Shown here: piece by piece, positions 60,204-64,000 of the stretch
How positions within the stretch are numbered: the stretch's first letter is position 1
Layout of the letters: the number at the start of each line of letters is the position of its first letter
DNA from: Acetobacter garciniae
GTDB lineage: Bacteria; Pseudomonadota; Alphaproteobacteria; Acetobacterales; Acetobacteraceae
DNA length: 64,000 nt
Direction of reading: 5' to 3'
Assembly (NCBI RefSeq): GCF_017377735.1
Contig: NZ_JAFVMH010000003.1
Location: forward strand, 62,001 to 126,000
Translations under genes and position numbers: made by a program
The notes under the pieces: model-generated
Seen by the model: only the letters and a program-made list of their open reading frames with translations
Database searches by the model: none
Told to the model about the DNA's origin: nothing

Positions 60204-61226
60204 CTACCACGCGTGCCAGTCCAGGTCCCGCGACAGGGCACGCCGGGCAATGGCCTTGCTGGTGGTGGCGACATGCCATGCCAGCGAACGACCGTTGATT
60301 TCGGGCCGGGCGATGGGCGGGCACCCGAAGCTGGAGACCATTTTGGCGGTTTCCACGGAATGATAGCTGTCAAAGTCGAATATCAGGTTTCTGGCATGGG
60401 CTATTTCTATGCATTTCCATAACAGCAGCAGGTTGGCGCCGCAGATCCCGCTTTGCCGGTCGCGGGTGGACTGCCAGAAATAGGCCGTGTGGCTTCCCCA
60501 GACCATGATAACGGAGGCGACACATTTCCTGCCGTCCCATGCGCTGAGCGTAGTACCCTGCCCGCGCCGCGCGCATTGTTCGAATATCCGTTCCAGCACC
60601 GTGAACTGGTGCGTATTGCCCGATGCCCCGCGCTCCACCCGTGAAAGGGCGATAAAGTTGGAAAGCCCGATATCCTGCGTTACCTCCAGCCTGCGCCCGG
60701 CCGAGCGGATAAGATTGCGACTTTTCTGGTCACAGTCACGCAATGTGCGATCAAGGCTGAAGCCCGCGGCAAGACGGAAGGTGAATTTCTGGCGGATCTG
60801 CAGCCCGGCCAGGGAAAACCCGAAGGGCGTTTCATCCTCCGGGTCAAGCAGAAGGCGCAGGTTGTCGTATTGGGGCAGGCGTTCGACCAGTTCCCCCACC
60901 AGCATGCGGATATTGCGCCGCCGCTTGAACGGACCCGATGGCGGCAGCGTGAGATCGGGCCGGAGCGTGCGGGTATAGGGCGGCATAGCAATGGTCATGA
61001 GCCCGTGTTTTTTCAATTTGTATACAGGCAGGGCAAGGCGCATGTTGCCATCGCGCCGGACCTCTATCATGTCGTACCGCCCGCGTGTTGCCGCATCCCA
61101 CCACCAGCTTTCGCTGAACGGGTCCGGCTTTGACGGTGCGCTATCATGGGGGACGAGCTGCGTCGGGCCGCAAACGGGCCCGGGGGCAAGCAGGGGAAGG
61201 CTGCGTGCAAAGACAGAGTTATCCAT
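60204..61226 (-). CDS. FemAB/GNAT-like protein in polysaccharide cluster
   Basis: A 340-residue protein with the double-GNAT layout of FemAB/Acetyltransf_6 proteins: FSESWWWDAATRG at the N-terminus, RLALPVYKLKKHGLMTIAMP, and a second domain with LSAWDGRKCVASVIMVWGSH, TAYFWQSTRDRQS and NLLLLWKCIEIAHARN. AGGA lies about 6 bases before the ATG. Such proteins transfer acyl or aminoacyl groups and often sit in exopolysaccharide operons. It follows the polymerase-like gene by 46 bases. The donor and acceptor are unknown. Confidence 0.75.
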   Translation of the reverse strand: MDNSVFARSLPLLAPGPVCGPTQLVPHDSAPSKPDPFSESWWWDAATRGRYDMIEVRRDGNMRLALPVYKLKKHGLMTIAMPPYTRTLRPDLTLPPSGPFKRRRNIRMLVGELVERLPQYDNLRLLLDPEDETPFGFSLAGLQIRQKFTFRLAAGFSLDRTLRDCDQKSRNLIRSAGRRLEVTQDIGLSNFIALSRVERGASGNTHQFTVLERIFEQCARRGQGTTLSAWDGRKCVASVIMVWGSHTAYFWQSTRDRQSGICGANLLLLWKCIEIAHARNLIFDFDSYHSVETAKMVSSFGCPPIARPEINGRSLAWHVATTSKAIARRALSRDLDWHAW

Positions 61227-61272
61227 GCCATACGTTCCTGATGATGAGATCGGCAAACCGCAGGAACCGGCT

Positions 61273-62757
61273 CTATCCCACTTCGTGCATAAGCTGGGAC
61301 GGGTCCGGTTTCACGGGAGTACAGGGGGGTATCGGCGCAAGCGATAGCTGGGCCACCAGGGCGGGTGGGCGCATCGCGGCCGCCATTTTTCGCAACAGGC
61401 CGATCCGCGCGATGGCTGCGATCAGCAGGGCGATCAACAGGTAGAAATCGAGATATTCCAACGTGGGGCTGGAAAGACACGCCGCGATCAGCCCGCCGAT
61501 CAGGGCGGGCAGCACGCCTTCGATCACCATGCGTTCGGGCCCCGGCGGCATGGACCGGCGGGCCTTTATGGCCGCGCGCAGCAGCGTCATGTTGAAGATC
61601 ATCAGTCCGACCCCGCCCACAAGCCCGGTATTGGACAATATCCCCGGCAGCAGGCTGGAGGCGCGATTGCTGCCCCAGCCCACGCCCAGCCCATAGGTCT
61701 GCCCTACCAGTTCGAGGGAATCGCGATCCACCTGCGAGCGATCCTGGTAGGACTGGCTTTCCTTTTTTTCAGCCGTGGACTGGTAGACGAACTGCACGGC
61801 GGGCACGACCGAGGGCGCCAGGGTGACCACCACCAGCACCCCGAACCCGATTACCACCGCACCGCCCAGCATCAGGCGCATGATATTGCCCAAAAGCCTG
61901 TTCGCCCCACTTGCCAGTGCCGCCAGGGGCAGCAGGCACAACCCGGCGGCAACGGTAATGAAGCCGGTGGTGGAGGTCGTGCAGGCAAGGGCCAGGGCAG
62001 AGGCGGGAATAAGCCATTTGGCCTGCGCCACCCTGTAGCCTTGCAGCACGATCCATACGCTGGAGAACAGCACCTCGCTCAAAAACGTGGCGCAGGCGGC
62101 CGGTTCCGAGAAGGAGGCGTTGATGCGCGGCATGGGCCCTGCCGTCTGGGTCTTGAGAACCGACCAGCCGGGGTTGGAATAGAAAAAAATGTCAGGGTAG
62201 GGAACGCCGGCCAGCCGGTGGGCAAGCTGCCACAGGCAGATGGCGACCACGCACCACCCGCCGATCAGGAAGGTGCGGTACAGCCGCTCGATACGGATAT
62301 CGCTGCGGGTCAGGAACCGTGCGGCAACCACTAGGAAGCTGGCGTTCACGGCCAGATAGATATCTTGCGAGATATTGCCGAAACTGGGGGCCAGCAAAAC
62401 GCGCCCGCCGACGGAATCCCCCTTCTGCGGCCAGACCATGACCTGGTTCATGAACAGGCGCGGCATGATGATCGAACCCAGCAGGGTCCATGTCACGACA
62501 AGAAGAAAGGGCAGGCACAGCGCCATCACTGGCCTGTCGCCGGGGTAGCGCACGCCCATGGCGAATTGCAGCAGCACATAGCTCATGAACGCCATGGCGG
62601 GCACCATGGTGGGCTGCACGCCAAGCCCGCCCAGTACAAGGGCCGCCGCCGCAGGCAGGATACCGGCGAGCATCAGCACCTGGAGTATTCTGAAAGGACG
62701 TGTCCACAACACCAGGCAGAGCGGAAACAAGATCATCCCGACTATTGGAACCGTCAT
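61273..62757 (-). CDS. polysaccharide polymerase/O-antigen ligase-like membrane protein
   Basis: A 494-residue integral membrane protein with about 10-12 helices and a large periplasmic loop near the middle (residues about 195-225, PYPDIFFYSNPGWSVLKTQT) and another near 320-360. The topology and the late GLGVGWGSNRASSLLPGILS segment resemble Wzy polymerases and O-antigen ligases. It is 48 bases after the glycosyltransferase gene, on the same strand. It probably polymerises lipid-linked repeat units of an exopolysaccharide. Confidence 0.78.
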   Translation of the reverse strand: MTVPIVGMILFPLCLVLWTRPFRILQVLMLAGILPAAAALVLGGLGVQPTMVPAMAFMSYVLLQFAMGVRYPGDRPVMALCLPFLLVVTWTLLGSIIMPRLFMNQVMVWPQKGDSVGGRVLLAPSFGNISQDIYLAVNASFLVVAARFLTRSDIRIERLYRTFLIGGWCVVAICLWQLAHRLAGVPYPDIFFYSNPGWSVLKTQTAGPMPRINASFSEPAACATFLSEVLFSSVWIVLQGYRVAQAKWLIPASALALACTTSTTGFITVAAGLCLLPLAALASGANRLLGNIMRLMLGGAVVIGFGVLVVVTLAPSVVPAVQFVYQSTAEKKESQSYQDRSQVDRDSLELVGQTYGLGVGWGSNRASSLLPGILSNTGLVGGVGLMIFNMTLLRAAIKARRSMPPGPERMVIEGVLPALIGGLIAACLSSPTLEYLDFYLLIALLIAAIARIGLLRKMAAAMRPPALVAQLSLAPIPPCTPVKPDPSQLMHEVG

Positions 62758-62805
62758 CGCGCGTAACCCCTGGCGTTGCTGTGATATCCCCTGTGCTGGT
62801 GTTGT

Positions 62806-63966
62806 CTAGGCGTCGCAGCTTGCCTCCACCCCGAACGGGCGCAGGTCGTGCATGGCCTGTTCGACCACGCGCAGCATGGACTGGCGGAAGGCTGGCTGTG
62901 AAAAACGCTGGGCATTGGCGCGGCAGGCCTGCGGGGTGATCCGCGCCTCCATGCTCTCGAACTCCGCCACGGCGGCCATGATGGCGTCACAACTCTGGTG
63001 GTTGAAGAAAACGCCGGTCGGGCCGCCGCTTTCCCCGTCCTCGCGCACGATGTCGCGCGCCCCCCCGCGCCCCAGGACGATCAGCGGCGTGCCGCAGGCC
63101 TGCGCCTCCACCATCGCGATGCCGAAATCCTCTTCCGCCCCGAACACGAAGGCGCGGGCCTGCTGCATCAGGTGCAGCACTTCCGTATCGGTTATGCGGC
63201 CGTGCAAAACGATATTGGGGGCGTTGCCCGCAAGGGCTGCGATCCGTTCGCGTTCCGGCCCGTCACCCGCCACGTGCAGAACCTTGCCCGGCATGCGCAG
63301 GAAGGCCTCCACCACCAGGTCCACACGTTTGTAGGGAACCAGGCGCGAGATCACGGCGTAATCCTTGCGTGGGTGGTCCGTGGCGTCAAAGCGCTGCGTG
63401 TCCACCGGCGGATAGACCACGACCGCTTCGCGCCGGTAGACTTTCCTGATCCTGCGCGCAATATAGCTGGAATTGGCGACAAACACGTCCACCCCGGCGG
63501 CGGAGCGTACATCCCAGTTGCGCAGGCGGTGCAGCAGCCAGCGTGCATACAGCCCGCGCACGCCGCGCTGCATGCCGCCCTGGCGCAGATAGGCGGCCTG
63601 CATGTCCCATGCGTAGCGCATGGGCGAATGAACGTAGCAGATATGGATCTGGTCGGGTCCGGTTATCACGCCCTTGGCGCAGGCATGGTTGCTGGAAATC
63701 ACCAGGTCGAACCCCGCTAGGTCGAGCTGTTCGACGGCAAGTGGCATCAGGCCCAGATAGTTGCGAAAATGCCCGCGTGCGAAGGGAAGCTTCTGGATGA
63801 ACGTAGTATGCACCGCCCGTCCGCCCAGCATGGCGCGTTCGGCAGTAGGCATGAAATCGACAATGGCGAACAGTTCGGCCTGGGGGAAGAGGATCAGCAA
63901 CTGTTCCACCACCCGTTCGGAGCCGGCATAATGTTCGAGCCATTCATGCACGATGGCGACACGCAT
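62806..63966 (-). CDS. family 4 glycosyltransferase
   Basis: A 386-residue GT-B fold retaining glycosyltransferase. The N-terminal MRVAIVHEWLEHYAGSERVV and NHACAKGV are typical of the WbaZ-like GT4 group. The donor-side signature is E279-x7-E287 (EEDFGIAMVEA), with ISRLVPYKRVDLVVEAFLRM before it. WbaZ-like members are often mannosyltransferases of exopolysaccharide clusters such as acetan; the exact sugar cannot be read. First gene of the reverse-strand series in this window; the cluster continues beyond the edge. Confidence 0.9.
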   Translation of the reverse strand: MRVAIVHEWLEHYAGSERVVEQLLILFPQAELFAIVDFMPTAERAMLGGRAVHTTFIQKLPFARGHFRNYLGLMPLAVEQLDLAGFDLVISSNHACAKGVITGPDQIHICYVHSPMRYAWDMQAAYLRQGGMQRGVRGLYARWLLHRLRNWDVRSAAGVDVFVANSSYIARRIRKVYRREAVVVYPPVDTQRFDATDHPRKDYAVISRLVPYKRVDLVVEAFLRMPGKVLHVAGDGPERERIAALAGNAPNIVLHGRITDTEVLHLMQQARAFVFGAEEDFGIAMVEAQACGTPLIVLGRGGARDIVREDGESGGPTGVFFNHQSCDAIMAAVAEFESMEARITPQACRANAQRFSQPAFRQSMLRVVEQAMHDLRPFGVEASCDA

Positions 63967-64000
63967 GGCCTTGGGGCCCTGTTCCGCCGGACGGACGACA

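Noticed and set aside
62806-63966. Assignment as acetan mannosyltransferase AceA
   Set aside because: It belongs to the WbaZ-like GT4 group, but the N-terminal sequence does not resemble what I recall of AceA; the sugar cannot be fixed from sequence alone.

Overview
The window is a GC-rich chromosomal segment of an acetic acid bacterium, most likely the Gluconacetobacter/Komagataeibacter group. The best evidence is a levansucrase whose catalytic residues fall at the same positions as in Gluconacetobacter diazotrophicus LsdA (D135, D309, E401). It is followed by a levanase and by the unusually ordered type II secretion operon G-O-E-F-H-I-J-L-M-N-D(-K) known from that species. A lone PQQ quinohemoprotein alcohol dehydrogenase and an exopolysaccharide locus fit the same assignment. 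I see no tRNA, rRNA, CRISPR array, phage or insertion sequence.

Region 1 (1-2.4 kb) holds the C-terminal part of a TonB-dependent receptor, an alpha/beta hydrolase and an opposing MarR regulator. Region 2 (2.7-17.4 kb) is visibly less GC-rich. It carries LuxR, stand-alone Lrp/AsnC ligand-binding and LysR regulators, then a co-directional series: TonB-dependent receptor, Pot-type ABC importer (binding protein, ATPase, two permeases) with an embedded Cys-His-Glu amidotransferase-fold protein, a gamma-glutamyltransferase-like enzyme and an APC permease. It is closed by an opposing LuxR regulator. I read it as an uptake and cleavage system for a gamma-glutamyl or other amide compound, and it is the best candidate for an undescribed system here.

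Region 3 (17.9-41.6 kb) starts with an IalB-like protein, an MHS-type transporter and a MarR regulator. A catabolic island follows: FMN 2-hydroxyacid dehydrogenase, aldehyde dehydrogenase, periplasmic PQQ/cytochrome c dehydrogenase, and a second TonB receptor very like the partial one at position 3. Next come a flavin oxygenase-like protein, Rieske dioxygenase alpha and beta subunits, SDR, a PDR-type reductase, a PanE-like reductase, class II aldolase, amidase, two NTF2-fold proteins and an MFS transporter. The content resembles mandelate/benzoate-type aromatic degradation, but no ring-cleavage enzyme or thiamine-diphosphate decarboxylase is visible. A GlcG/HbpS-like protein and an aldo-keto reductase form a small reverse-strand pair after it.

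Region 4 (42.3-59.0 kb) is the levan locus: lsdA and lsdB, an opposing lytic transglycosylase that overlaps the end of lsdB, and the type II secretion operon expected to export LsdA. Region 5 (59.2-64.0 kb, reverse strand) is the edge of an exopolysaccharide cluster: GT4 glycosyltransferase, polymerase-like membrane protein, FemAB/GNAT-like protein and a 2-oxoglutarate oxygenase-like protein.

All functions are read from motifs and gene context by eye; no database search was run.
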